A DNA stretch of 22,716 nt from Euprymna scolopes (GCA_024364805.1 CM044523.1:63517171-63539886); one strand, 5' to 3'. Counted from the first letter of the stretch, positions 1 through 9,582 are shown. The notes: generated from the sequence alone by a model not told the origin. Made by a program: numbers and translations.

Positions 1-41
1 GTATAGTTAATACTCTATTTTTTATCTAAACTTTTCTAGCA

Positions 42-113
42 CCCCCTGAAATATCACATTGCCAGGATGGGAACCCTATGAACTCTGTCTTCATGTTTGG
101 AAAGATGCATTAA
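42..113 (+). other. short coding-like stretch at left edge, unidentified
   Basis: After an acceptor-like pyrimidine run ending TAG at 37-39 there is an open frame of 23 codons (PPEISHCQDGNPMNSVFMFG then KMH) ending in TAA at 111-113. A neighbouring frame is open across 53-145 and a third reads KDYMLGRYEYNRQDEWRN at 123-176. The amino-acid mix is less AT-driven than in typical noise of this window, so a decayed or edge-cut exon is possible. No family is recognised, no good splice donor is visible, and chance is a serious alternative. Confidence 0.2.
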
Positions 114-255
114 AAAAAACCCAAAGATTACATGTTGGGACGTTATGAATATAACAGACAGGATGAGTGGAGAAACTAATATGAATTATTAATCTTCATT
201 TATCGCATTCAAGGCAACGGTCCCGGGACCCCCCTCCCCAACCCCTCCTTTTCAG

Positions 256-385
256 TTCTGATCATGTTGACGCACTGAATTTAAGCAACATTGAACAGAT
301 AGCTAATCATCTAGAAATAGCTGGTGCTGTTGAGGATTGCAAAGGATATTGTCAAAAATCATTTCTTACAGAAATATGCATTTGA
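256..385 (+). CDS. candidate terminal coding exon of an unidentified gene
   Basis: A C/T-rich tract (about 228-253) ends in TTTTCAG, a good splice acceptor. From 257 the frame is open for 42 codons to TGA at 383-385, with TAA directly behind. The peptide begins SDHVDALNLSNIEQIANHLE and continues IAGAVEDCKGYCQKSFLTEI. It looks helical and acidic, with two close cysteines and many codons ending in T or C, unlike the A/T-run noise around it. One base (256) completes a split codon, so the exon would be phase 2. A poly(A) signal follows 133 bases after the stop. I do not recognise the family. It could be the last exon of a gene to the left, an alternative last exon of the CHTOP transcript unit, or a decayed transposon gene. 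Splicing is inferred. Confidence 0.4.
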
Positions 386-517
386 TAAGTGAACACTTTG
401 AATTTAATATATCCCTGAAAACTTGTTCCTTCTGCAGAATAAACAAGAACTTTTACCATTTAAAGTTTTTACAACTTTCGATTTTTCAACATTTCTATTG
501 TAGTCTTATTAACTGTC

Positions 518-523
518 AATAAA
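518..523 (+). terminator. polyadenylation signal AATAAA behind the candidate exon
   Basis: A canonical AATAAA lies 133 bases after the TGA of the candidate exon at 256-385, a normal 3' UTR length. AATAAA is common by chance in DNA this AT-rich, so its weight comes from position only. Confidence 0.35.
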
Positions 524-1040
524 GTAAGATTTTGAGGGAAAACTAAAATTCTTAGTGGTTCAGAGATTTTATTGTAATGCTTTGTCAATATCAGATGAAT
601 TTTTTTTTTGATTTGGACTTTTTTATATTGAGATGCATTTTTTTCATATCTATGAAGGTTTGTCAGGTCTCAATCCCTCTCTAAACACTTTTTATGGAAA
701 CAAGCGAAAATTTAAAAGGTATAAAGTTAAAAAAAATTTTTAACTGTAGAGTCTGATTGTTAATTAACTGGAAAAGTCTTTTAAATTAGTTTCAGAATGT
801 GAATTATTGGTCTGAAGGATCATATAATTTGTATGAGAAAAAATGAGTAAGAAATTAAAATTTTGAAAAACAAAAATACCTTTGTAAATCCTGTTGAAGA
901 TGCAAATATTTTTAAAAAATCATTAGATTTCAAGGACTAAAACTTTTTATTTCAAATCATAAAATATCCCAATATAAGAAAGTGATTTCTAATAAGAATA
1001 ATTGCATCATAAACATAGTTTATCAAAGTCTGTTTTTCGA
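524..1040. other. AT-rich non-coding stretch
   Basis: Only A/T-rich sequence with short homopolymer runs. I see no exon, RNA gene or recognisable repeat before the minisatellite. Confidence 0.6.
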
Positions 1041-1181
1041 AACTTTGAATTTAAGATGCTTTCAAGGAACTTTGAATTTAAGATGCTTTCAAGGAACTTT
1101 GAATTTAAGATGCTTTCAAGGAACTTTGAATTTAAGATGCTTTCAAGGAACTTTGAATTTAAGATGCTTTCAAGGAACTTT
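1041..1181 (+). repeat. 27-bp minisatellite, five perfect units
   Basis: Five units of 27 bp start at 1041, 1068, 1095, 1122 and 1149, with a partial sixth (AACTTT) to 1181. The unit begins AACTTTGAATTTAAG and ends ATGCTTTCAAGG. The units are identical, which points to recent expansion or homogenisation. Because 27 is a multiple of three and the unit has no stop in two frames, it creates repetitive open frames (LNLRCFQGT and NFEFKMLSR) that I regard as artefacts. Confidence 0.95.
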
Positions 1182-1224
1182 TGCTAATTATGACATAGAA
1201 ATTATTTTTTCTTAGAGACTGTGG

Positions 1225-1578
1225 TTACAATTTGCTAATATATGAGATTGCCATCAAATCACCTTTGTAAGTTTTCTGTAAATGATCACGATACTTTAGC
1301 AATGAACTAATAGCGACACTGTTCCACCTTATAAAGCAAAGGACACTCTTTGTAGTGTGGAAGTTATAGAAGACTGAGACTCCTTGAGCATGGCTTGAAG
1401 AGCTATGAAAGAGTACTCCTGAATCTGCTCTTTCACTAGAATAACACTGGAGCTTTTGAATACTCATGTTGACGACAGGTGGTCTTTTTGGATTATTTGG
1501 ATTACTGTTTTCAACTTGAGTGTTATGTTCACAAGGTTTCGGTTGATATAACCTGTGACTTTCTTGAGGTGTATCGTG
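1225..1578 (-). other. open minus-strand frame of 117 codons, probably not a gene
   Basis: On the minus strand a frame runs from just after a TGA at 1579-1581 down to TAA at 1225-1227; the first ATG is at 1465-1467, leaving 80 codons. It includes SERADSGVLFHSSSSHAQG and ends GDLMAISYISKL. Composition is less AT-rich than the surroundings. The upstream third overlaps the left arm of the foldback repeat at 1491-2012, so that part is repeat-derived. No domain or family is recognised. It may be a relic coding piece next to the repeat or a chance frame. Confidence 0.2.
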
Positions 1579-2012
1579 TCATACTTGGGAATCTGCATGG
1601 AATTTCAATTTATTTAATACATGGGGGTTGCATTCTTTTGTTTTCTCAGCCATGATTGGGTAGAATGTGCAGTTGTATTTTGAGTGTCACTTGCACTGAC
1701 CTGTGGTTCAGTGGATAGAGTACTTGGGAAAATTCAGTTATAAAAAAAAAAAAAAAAAAAAATTCAGTCATAAAGGTTACTCTTCTAGAGGTTGAAGGTT
1801 CAATCCTCAGTGCAATTGCGAATGACTTCGGATTTCCACTTAGTCATGGCTGATATCCATGGATTAAATAAAGGATTCTGTTCGAAATTCCATGCAGATC
1901 TTTGAGTTTGAAAGAAAGATAGTTTGACACTATACACCTGTAAAAGGTCAGAAGTTACATCCCCCAAAATGTGAAAATAACGCTCAAGATGGAAACAGTA
2001 GTTCGAAGAATC
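1491..2012 (+). mobile_element. foldback (TIR) element with tRNA-like core, copy 1
   Basis: The left arm (about 1491-1660) is the imperfect reverse complement of the right arm (about 1843-2012). Paired landmarks, left against right read on the minus strand, are: GATTATTTGG and GATTCTTCGA at the outer ends; CTTGAGTGTTAT and CTTGAGCGTTAT; GAGGTGTATCGTGTCA and CAGGTGTATAGTGTCA; ATCTGCATGGAATTTC in both; CAGCCATGA near the inner ends of both. The core holds an A-box-like run (TGGTTCAGTGGATAGAG, 1704-1720) and a B-box-like GGTTCAATCC (1797-1806), the internal Pol III promoter arrangement of tRNA-derived SINEs. Size and arms resemble a MITE while the core resembles a SINE. No transposase is present. 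The plus orientation is set by the tRNA-like core. I do not know a family name. Confidence 0.7.
1742..1762 (+). repeat. A21 run inserted inside the tRNA-like core
   Basis: Twenty-one A residues sit between two near-identical 14-base copies of AATTCAGTTATAAA (1731-1744 and 1761-1774, one mismatch). The sister copy at 17020-17410 has this motif once and no long A run, so the duplication and the A run are specific to this copy. Confidence 0.7.
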
Positions 2013-4329
2013 TGATTAATATGGATAATCAATTCTCATCTCAAAAATTTTTTAAATTATACTTTAATTAAATTTAAATGTAAATGCACGATTTTATCCA
2101 CCCATAAAAAACGCCATGACATCATGACTTTAAGGTGTACTATTAAATGAAAGTAAACTCCTAATCGGATGTTAACTCGTCTGCCAAATACAAAATGTTT
2201 AAAAATCTCAGTGTGCTACCAAGCGCCACATATTTTTCTGGTCAAAAAAAAAATAGTTATAAAATTAATTTCTAGCCAATAAAAAGCTTCTCTGCCCCAA
2301 ATAATATCGGCAGTTATCGCTTTTTCGAGCCTGCAGTGTGAACATAAAAAAAGTATTTTTTTCTGCAAATTCAAGAGAAAAAGGAAAATCACAAAAGAGA
2401 AAAATCTGGCCACAGTGTCAGAAACAGTTACATTCTTATTGATTTTACTCCTATGAATAAAATAAGTGCATTTATAAACATTTCTCTTTAATTCCTTTTT
2501 TTCATTCTTTCATTTCCTCGGGAACCCTTCAATTTGAACAGTCTTCCTCAAAGCTAATATTTAGTTTCAAAGTTGGATGTATTTGTTTTGCCTTTATCTA
2601 CATGGAATTTGATCGATTGGTTGTTTTAATATTAAATTAAATAACCCATGAAAGGTGCCACAAACGTTCCTTCCTTCGTAGCCAGAAATGCAATAAGAGT
2701 AAAATATTTATTACAGAAAATCAGTGAACGTGATGCAGTCGATTTCAAGTCGGGTGTGTTTTTTAAAAAAACTAATTCTGCAGTCCGAATAAGTTACTTA
2801 CCCTGGTATCTAACAACATAAAAAATAAAACTGTTGAAGTGTTTATCTTTTTTTTTGTTTTAACGAGTTAGTGACTGATTATTAATATACTGATGAGAAC
2901 AAAAACGATGGAATTTCTTAGTGATTTTACTGGAAGAATTGAAAACTGAGAAAATGACTTCTAAATGTTTTGTGTATCTATTTTAGTATATTCGGAGATA
3001 TATATATTTTGGTATGTCTGTTGGTTCCAGTCTTTCTTGGAAATTACTGGGCTGATCTAGTTGAAATTTTGTATTGACCTTTGTTATGATAAGGTGCAGA
3101 AAACTAAGTATTATGGGAGTCATTTGATGAGCAGTTAGGATTAATTGAAAGAAAAAGATAGGCATTTCATCAAACTTTTTGTATTCATTGTTAATAACAA
3201 TATTTTTTTTTTATATAGTGGTAAAATTTACTTTATTTTGTTTCACCATATATTTGTTTGGATTAGCAGAGGACATATTTCAATGTTTTCCTTCTAGAGT
3301 AGCTGCCCTACCAAGACTTCGAGTTTAGTATACCCTATTCCACTCTTAGCTAGTGCAAGTAATTTGTGTAACATTTAACTATTATTCTAAAGAAAGCAGC
3401 CAAGTTCGTGTTGAATTCTTATTCAATTACAATCTTCATGACTAGAAAAAAAGGTTGATATGCTGTAAAACGGCCAATGTTTATTTCAGTTTAAAGAATT
3501 TATGAATTGAAAAAAATTTTTACTTTTTAAATCTAAACATTTTTTATTGTTACAACATAAAATTCTAAAAAATAATGCAAATGTTAAAATAAAGTAATGA
3601 TTAAAAAAAATTGTATTACATGTATTTTACTTCAAGTGTACGTTTTTAGTTGGGCAATCTTGAAATGGGAAAGCATTTTAGTTTCTGGTGAAAAGGTGCC
3701 GTGTTAGTCATTAGAAAAGATTAAGGACTGACCCTGTTCGATTCCAGGAAGAGCATAGGATGTCAACTCTAGTTTCTCCATTTTGTTTTCATTTGTGTCC
3801 ATTGCTTCGGCGTTTACCCACTGTTCTTCATCTTTTGCACTCCTGCTTTCATTTGAAACGCATCAGTTTTAGAAGTGGATTTTTATATGCTTGACTCAAC
3901 CAACTCTGCAGTTTTATTTTTACTTGTGTTCTTTTTTTGCTATATGTACAAATGTCAATTAATAATTCTACTAAAATCTGGAGTCAATTTGCATGACTAC
4001 CAGGCCGCTTATAGTTAGTGCTTTATTCATGTTACAAATTGAAATCTAAACATATTAATCAGTTTTAAAAAGAAACAGAAATTGAAAACAGGATGATTTT
4101 TATTGAACTTGACGGATTTTGCATTGGTCTTACTGCTTGTTTATATTGATCTTTTGAACCCACACATTTCAAGTGAAAACTATATACTTGCATGGCATGT
4201 TGAAATTAGTATAAATTCCAAAAATGGTCTAGTAGACATATTTTCAGTAAAAAAAAAAAATCATTCACAATTATTTTCCCAGATATCATGTTTGAAGGTG
4301 GTGGACCCTTAATATAAGTAAATTTAAGT
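2013..4329. other. AT-rich non-coding stretch
   Basis: I see no exon with acceptor, donor and non-random peptide, no RNA gene and no assignable repeat. Small open frames at 2216-2413 and 2983-3165 (minus) and 4103-4312 (plus) give phenylalanine-, isoleucine- and lysine-rich peptides typical of AT-rich noise. A region of slightly higher GC at about 3720-3860 shows nothing recognisable. Confidence 0.5.
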
Positions 4330-4347
4330 CAAGGGTTATCTCCCTTG
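4330..4347. repeat. mollusc-type GTTATCTCCC motif, perfect hairpin form
   Basis: CAAGGGTTATCTCCCTTG has arms CAAGGG and CCCTTG around a 6-base loop. The GTTATCTCCCTT / AAGGGAGATAAC motif is, from my knowledge of mollusc genomes, strongly over-represented in that phylum. Partial copies lie at 17647-17658 and 17839-17848 in this window. Confidence 0.6.
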
Positions 4348-4447
4348 TTTGTAATACTTAATCTGTTGCACAACCCTTTCAGATTAAAGCATGCGATAAA
4401 ACTCATTAATTTGATAAATTCTATTTATCAATTTGTAAATTATATTT

Positions 4448-4926
4448 TACTAGCGAGGGATACCCGGCATTGCCCGGGTGTTTGGAGGTGTGTGTGTTTT
4501 TGGGTAAATGAAAAGAAAAATCGTTGGCCGGGTGTCCCGGGTGTTTGTTTTTAAAAAAAAAACAAAGCTTTGATGCGCAGTTGGAAAATAATAAAGTGTG
4601 AAAAAAAAAATGTGCGACGTTTAACAGCAGGTGCCTGTTTTTGACGAATTAATGACGTCAACTTTGAGTGCGGGACAGTGTTTTATTTACTGCGAGTCTG
4701 TTCGCTTATCGAAAATTGCTGAATATTTATCTTTTCAAAGTAAGGCAAATTAAATAGACAGGCGACCCTGGTTGTTACCTTGTAGATATTATCATTTAGG
4801 CGCGATATAAAATGCTTTAAGAAATTGTGAGGCAACCGATCCCTTCTCGGAAAGAAGCCTTTCTCGGACATACACAAAAAGCGAACATACATACATACAC
4901 ACATTTTCGCTTTTATATTTATAGAT
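4448..4926 (+). mobile_element. short interspersed repeat with ACCCGGC/GCCCGGGT hairpin head
   Basis: The element opens TACTAGCGAGGGATACCC and carries the GC-rich hairpin ACCCGGCATTGCCCGGGT (4462-4479), echoed by CCGGGTGTCCCGGGT around 4528-4542. It ends in a run of ACAT units followed by TTCGCTTTTATATTTATAGAT. Candidate target-site duplications are 4437-4447 and 4927-4937 (10 of 11 bases match, but AT-rich). The head and tail recall a repeat type found in many invertebrate genomes; I cannot assign the class. The internal minus-strand open frame at 4683-4904 shows no known domain and I do not call it a gene. Confidence 0.55.
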
Positions 4927-5488
4927 AAAATATATTTCTACTGGATCATTTTTCATAATTTTTGGAGTTTATACTAATTTCAACGTGACACACAAATACA
5001 TAATGTTTTCACGTGACATGCGTTGCTTTAAAAGATCACCAATATAAACAAACAGAAAAATCTTAAATTCTAATTTTGCTTTTAATCAATATTAAGTATA
5101 CAATGCAGAGCAAAGTATTTCTAATCGTTGATTGTAATATGAAAATGTGATAGAAACAAATGTGAGGAAAACTTACAAATGATAACACCACTTCATGTTG
5201 TTTTGTAATCAGCATCTTTTAACCTATATGCATTGTTCCCGTTTCCATGAAGGGTTTGATCTTGTTTTGTTTTTTGTTAGTTTTTATCATGGGTTTTAAT
5301 TTTCTCCTGTCCACCCCATAATTTTTTTTTGTTTTTTTAAACGGATTGTCTCTGCCTTGTTTTACTACACATCCCATATTAAACCCAGCTTGTTTGTTTT
5401 TCTACTTTTTTTTTTGCACAAAATTAAAAAAAATTATTTTTTGATCTGTTGACCATTTTGTTTCCAAAATACAAACTTTCACAGATTA

Positions 5489-5489
5489 A

Positions 5490-5520
<31 letters not shown>
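5489..5520. repeat. (TA)n microsatellite with short CA tail
   Basis: About eleven TA dinucleotides run into TACACACATA. Confidence 0.9.
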
Positions 5521-7704
5521 AAAGAAAAATAAAACAAAAGGAAACATCTGGTTTTGAATTTTTTTTGTCAAGTTTTTATCAGAATTTTGGAAACAATAAT
5601 CATCAACAGATCATGCCCAACTCTGACAAACTCTGCTTGGAAGAACGTTTGCTGCCTCACTCCACCGTTTCTGTATCATATAGACTTCTATAATTTGTGT
5701 TCTTTCCATAAGTATTTTAAATGCACTTTTCTGTAGAAAAGAAAATTGAACATGATTATATTTTTTTTTGAATTTCTACTTTTAAAGAATGTCTAAAATT
5801 GTGAAACTCATTTGCTTTGAGCAATCGATTATTTTTGTACTTTTATTTTCTATTGCATGATGAATCCTTTTGATAATGAGATGCTCTTTTTGGAATGATT
5901 CATTTGCAGTAAAACATTGGACCAAATTGAACTTCATGTACTACAGCGTTTAAATGTTACATTTTCTACATTGACGCCTTCTTTGAGGAATGTCATCCGT
6001 TTTTTGTTTCTTCTGCTTGATCACAAATGAACGCTTTTTATTCTTTCATATATCAAATGAATTTTGGCCAGAATTTTTGTATTTAACCAATTTAAATAAC
6101 TTTCAAAAGTAGACGGAGAATGTAATAGAAAGAAACATTGTTTAAAAAAAAAATGGTGAGCTGTGGAAATTAGAAATTGATTTCCATCTTTTCATGATTG
6201 ATTGATAGATAGATAGAAATAGGTACTTGTCCGGAATTTTCTTTCTATACAAAAAAAAAAAAAAATAATTATGCACATACCCATGACAAAACGAAAATAT
6301 CATATTCCAAAAATAATGTAAATTAATCAAGTAATTCTATTTTTAAACAAGAAAATCAATTTTAAGTGATAATGGACATTTGTAAGCATAACAACATGAA
6401 TATCACAAGTTTGAATTATTGTCAAGCCATCTGTTTTTTTGTTTTTTTTAATTAGATTGTTTTCAAAATGACTGACAAGACAGCCATACTTCTGTTATTT
6501 ATAAAATTTGATTTTCTTATTAAAAAAAATAAAACTATTCTATCAATTTACAATATGGAATATATTTTCATTTTGTCATGGTTACATACATCATACAAAT
6601 TATATTTTTTTTTTTTATAGGAGGAATTCTAGACAAGAACCAAGAAATGTTTTCTAAGAATTTAACTTAAAAAGTCGAAGTTCATTTGCGTTGAGTCAAA
6701 GAAAAGTTGTAGAAATTTGGATTTTTGTATGTTTTCCTCTATGCAAGCAAATCACACTGTTAAATTGCATAGTCTTAAAAATGTTGATTTGACGTTCTTT
6801 ATCTTTTAAATTGTCATTCATTTCTAATGACGGATTTTAGCGTCAGTTGTAACATGTTGCAAAAGAGAAAATGTTTCATTTTTGTCCAAAATTCCTTGTA
6901 TATTAAAAAGTAATAAAGGAAAATCTGTATGAAAAGAACATATGGTATAAAAAAATCACGCAAATCAAGTTTCATTTTTATAAAGATAATCATTTTTAAG
7001 CATTTCCAATCCCATCAACAGACAAAGACTAAAGGGATAACAATTATGCTGAAAGCACAAATTGTAAATAATGAAAATAGTTGAATTGTTTTTAATCAAT
7101 GAAATTTATGACAGCAAAAAAAAAAAAAAGTGGTGGTGGAGGTCTACAAATGAATTTTGGGTTTCTTGTGGACTTATTAGTGTCAATTAATCATAGCATT
7201 ACACCCCATCTCTCTTCTAGGATTTTATTTAAATTTTGTTACTAATTTGGTTACTTTGCCGTGCTTCATAATTTTTTTGTATCTTTTTTTTTTTTTTTTT
7301 TTTAATCAATTTTGAAATGTTTTCTCGCTTCACAAAATGTGCATTAAATTATTAAAATTTCACTAAAAAAACATTTAATTCAATTAAAAGCAAATTAAAA
7401 CTTTGATATAAATAAAAATTAAAACATCCATTTTAAAAAATTTATTTTGATGACTAAATTACAAAATTTTAAATTTCTGAAAATCTTTTTTTCATACATA
7501 CAAGGGGGGGGGAGGCAGTTTGCCATTTAAATGCCTTGTGAAATCCTTATCAAGAGAAAAAAAAATAAAAAAATTATAATTTTGCAATAATGTAAAATGA
7601 TTTTAGCACTTTTCAATGTCATTAACACCAAATTGTCAGGAAAAAAAGTCTTAATTAAACTTTTAAGATGTTGGCTGTTATTAACTGTTTATGCCAACTT
7701 TGAA

Positions 7705-7778
7705 CTTGTAAATTGAATATGATTTAGATGAGTTATTTAAACCTGTCAATTGAATATGATTTAGATGAGTTTTTTGAA
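7705..7778 (+). repeat. tandem duplication of about 37 bp
   Basis: Two adjacent copies share an identical 24-base core beginning AATTGAATATGATTTAGATG at 7711 and 7748, with near-matching flanks (CTTGTA against CCTGTC). Confidence 0.85.
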
Positions 7779-8367
7779 GAAAAATTTGTGCTTGTTTGGA
7801 ATGAGAATGAAAATCAAAAAAATTGAATTTTGATTCAATCAGTTGCATCTACGTATTGCGAGGTTTACTTAAATAATATACAGATGAGTTTGTATGATAG
7901 TAGGGAGGTAACTGCAGACTGTCTGGTAAACTTTCAAAAATAATAGCAGGCCAGTGGATTGTGAAAGTACATGTTTTATGTAATAATGCAGTAATACTTA
8001 ACTAATTGTGACGTGACAACTAAGTAAATAACATTGTTTTTAATAAAAATTAAATTTTGCGAGTTCTGATTTTCTTTCTTATTCTGAACAGGCACCAAAA
8101 TTTTAAAAAAATAAAAAAATTATTGTAAAATGTTACCAGAAACTATATAAAAAAATAATTGGATTTAAAAAAAAAAAAAAAAAAAAAATTACTTTAGAGT
8201 GAAATATTTAAAATCCAAACTTAAAAGCAAATTAATTTCTTAAAATGTTTGAATTTTTATTAAAAAAAAATAATTCTATAAACCTTTAACATGCATAAAT
8301 TCATTCACAATTGAATGAAATTCCATTTTTGATTTTTCATAAATGAATCTTTATTTTGCTATCCTGA

Positions 8368-8613
8368 ATTCTTTCAATGCAATAAATATTATTCTTTCAA
8401 TGCAATAAATATTATTCTTTCAATGCAATAAATATTATTCTTTCAATGCAATAAATATTATTCTTTCAATGCAATAAATATTATTCTTTCAATGCAATAA
8501 ATATTATTCTTTCAATGCAATAAATATTATTCTTTCAATGCAATAAATATTCTTTCAATGCAATAAATGCAAGTCTCTCAATGCAATAAATGCAATTCTT
8601 TCAATGCAATAAG
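8368..8613 (+). repeat. 23-bp minisatellite reiterating AATAAA
   Basis: Seven 23-bp units (8368-8528) start ATTCTTTCAATGCAATAAAT and end ATT. They are followed by two 20-bp units (8529-8568) and two divergent units (8569-8613). The leftmost units are identical and decay grows to the right, a usual minisatellite pattern. Ten of the eleven units carry a plus-strand AATAAA, the same sense as the CHTOP exon 1.26 kb downstream. Confidence 0.95.
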
Positions 8614-9010
8614 ATGCAAAAATTCAAGTATGAAATTTTATTACTTGTTAAACACATTTGAAGGTTTTATTAGCGTATTCTAGATTTTTTAGTTAATAGG
8701 ATGAAGTTTTAGTAAACCGTTTCTTCTTCCTCTTTCTCCAAAGATTTTTTAAACTAACATTCATCAGAAAGCAGTAGCGTTGGAATTTAATCAAATTCTT
8801 GCAATGTTCATAAAAATATAAAAAAAAAATTGTTTATTCTCTGAATATTTTACATTATGACATTGTTATCCAACTCTGTCCCGTGGGGAGGCATTGTAAA
8901 TAGGGACATTGTTATGAGGCTGGTGAAGTGTAGTGCTGGTGTAGTCTTGGTAGACCATCAACTAAAGATGGTGGAAACACTAGTTCCCATCTCACTTCGT
9001 TGGTGGTAAA

Positions 9011-9171
9011 AAGGCATCCAAACTATAAAAATCTTGTCTCAGGTAAGGAAATGACTTCCAAAAAAAAATCTGTCGCATTTCAGGCTATGCAGTTCGACTG
9101 ATGACCTGATCAGAGATAGATTAGTTTGGAAGTCAATTTCTAAAAGCTGTCCGACACATGCCAATATGTAA
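9011..9171 (+). repeat. decayed SINE-tail repeat, copy A
   Basis: This copy aligns with 9421-9582. Shared landmarks are AAGGCATCC, then CTTG, then a run of A, then GCATTT, then ATGACCTG, then GATTAGTTTGGAAGTCAATT, then CTAAAAGCTGTCC and ACACATGC. The order (a GGCATCC block, then TCC-ACACATGC-ATG-AA) resembles the 3' tail of abundant cephalopod SINEs whose consensus ends near ACCCATGC-AGCATGG and a GATGAT run; GCTGATGCTGATTG follows at 9182-9198. The upstream GC-richer stretch (8871-9010) may be the head of the same element, but I cannot show it. Confidence 0.55.
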
Positions 9172-9420
9172 TATGTACATTATGCTGATGCTGATTGTTT
9201 TTAAATCAATGTAGAAATTAGATCCATTGTTTTATTTATTTATTTTTTTTAATGAATAAAACAGTTTTCATTGTCAGACGGAAGTAGAATAACTAAATGA
9301 CAACAAAAAAGAAAACGTGCAGTTTCACTCGAAAATCATTCAGTGATCTTTTTTTTTAACGGCCTAGAAAGGACAGTGATTTAGTGAAGAGTTATATTTG
9401 GTCTGGGCTGAATTACTCTC

Positions 9421-9582
9421 AAGGGCATATTTGGCTTATAAAAAAAAACCTTGCATGAATTAACTTTAAAAAAAAATGTGTTGCATTTCATGCGATGTAC
9501 TTTAAATAATGACCTGGCTAGCGATAAATTAGTTTGGAACTTAATTTCTAAAAGCTGTCCAACACATGCTCGTATGTAAAAT
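9421..9582 (+). repeat. decayed SINE-tail repeat, copy B
   Basis: This is a second copy of the repeat at 9011-9171, about 400 bp downstream in the same orientation. AATTAGTTTGGAA, TAATTTCTAAAAGCTGTCC and ACACATGC are kept. Single-base differences and length changes in the A runs show that the copies are old. Confidence 0.55.

Larger units (their letters stand above)
4938..8367. other. AT-rich non-coding stretch with simple repeats
   Basis: No exon or RNA gene is supported. Contents include a (TA)n/(CA)n tract at about 5489-5520, long A or T runs near 6250, 6606, 7117, 7286 and 8167, a G8 run at about 7504-7511, and a 37-bp local duplication at 7705-7778. Open frames at 5554-5736 (plus) and 6142-6330 (minus) are short and lack splice sites with coding-like peptide. 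If CHTOP has its other exons left of this window, this is intron. Confidence 0.5.

Noticed and set aside
337-522. Plus-strand 61-codon frame at the left edge
   Set aside because: It overlaps the end of the candidate exon in another frame, its peptide is typical AT-rich noise and it has no splice context.
982-1215. Two repetitive proteins of 77 and 61 residues
   Set aside because: They come from the 27-bp minisatellite, whose unit length is a multiple of three.
1704-1810. Functional tRNA gene
   Set aside because: A- and B-like boxes exist, but an A21 run and a duplication lie between them and no cloverleaf with acceptor stem can be drawn; it is a SINE-like core.
2216-2413. Possible TIR element (CAGTGTG at 2210 and CACAGTGTC at about 2412 inverted)
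   Set aside because: Similarity is limited to about ten bases at the ends and the flanking octamers do not match.
4683-4904. Minus-strand 73-codon frame within the 4448-4926 element
   Set aside because: It has no recognisable domain and starts in the ACAT-run tail of the element.
8368-8613. CRISPR-like array
   Set aside because: Units are directly abutting with no spacers, and the sequence is eukaryotic.
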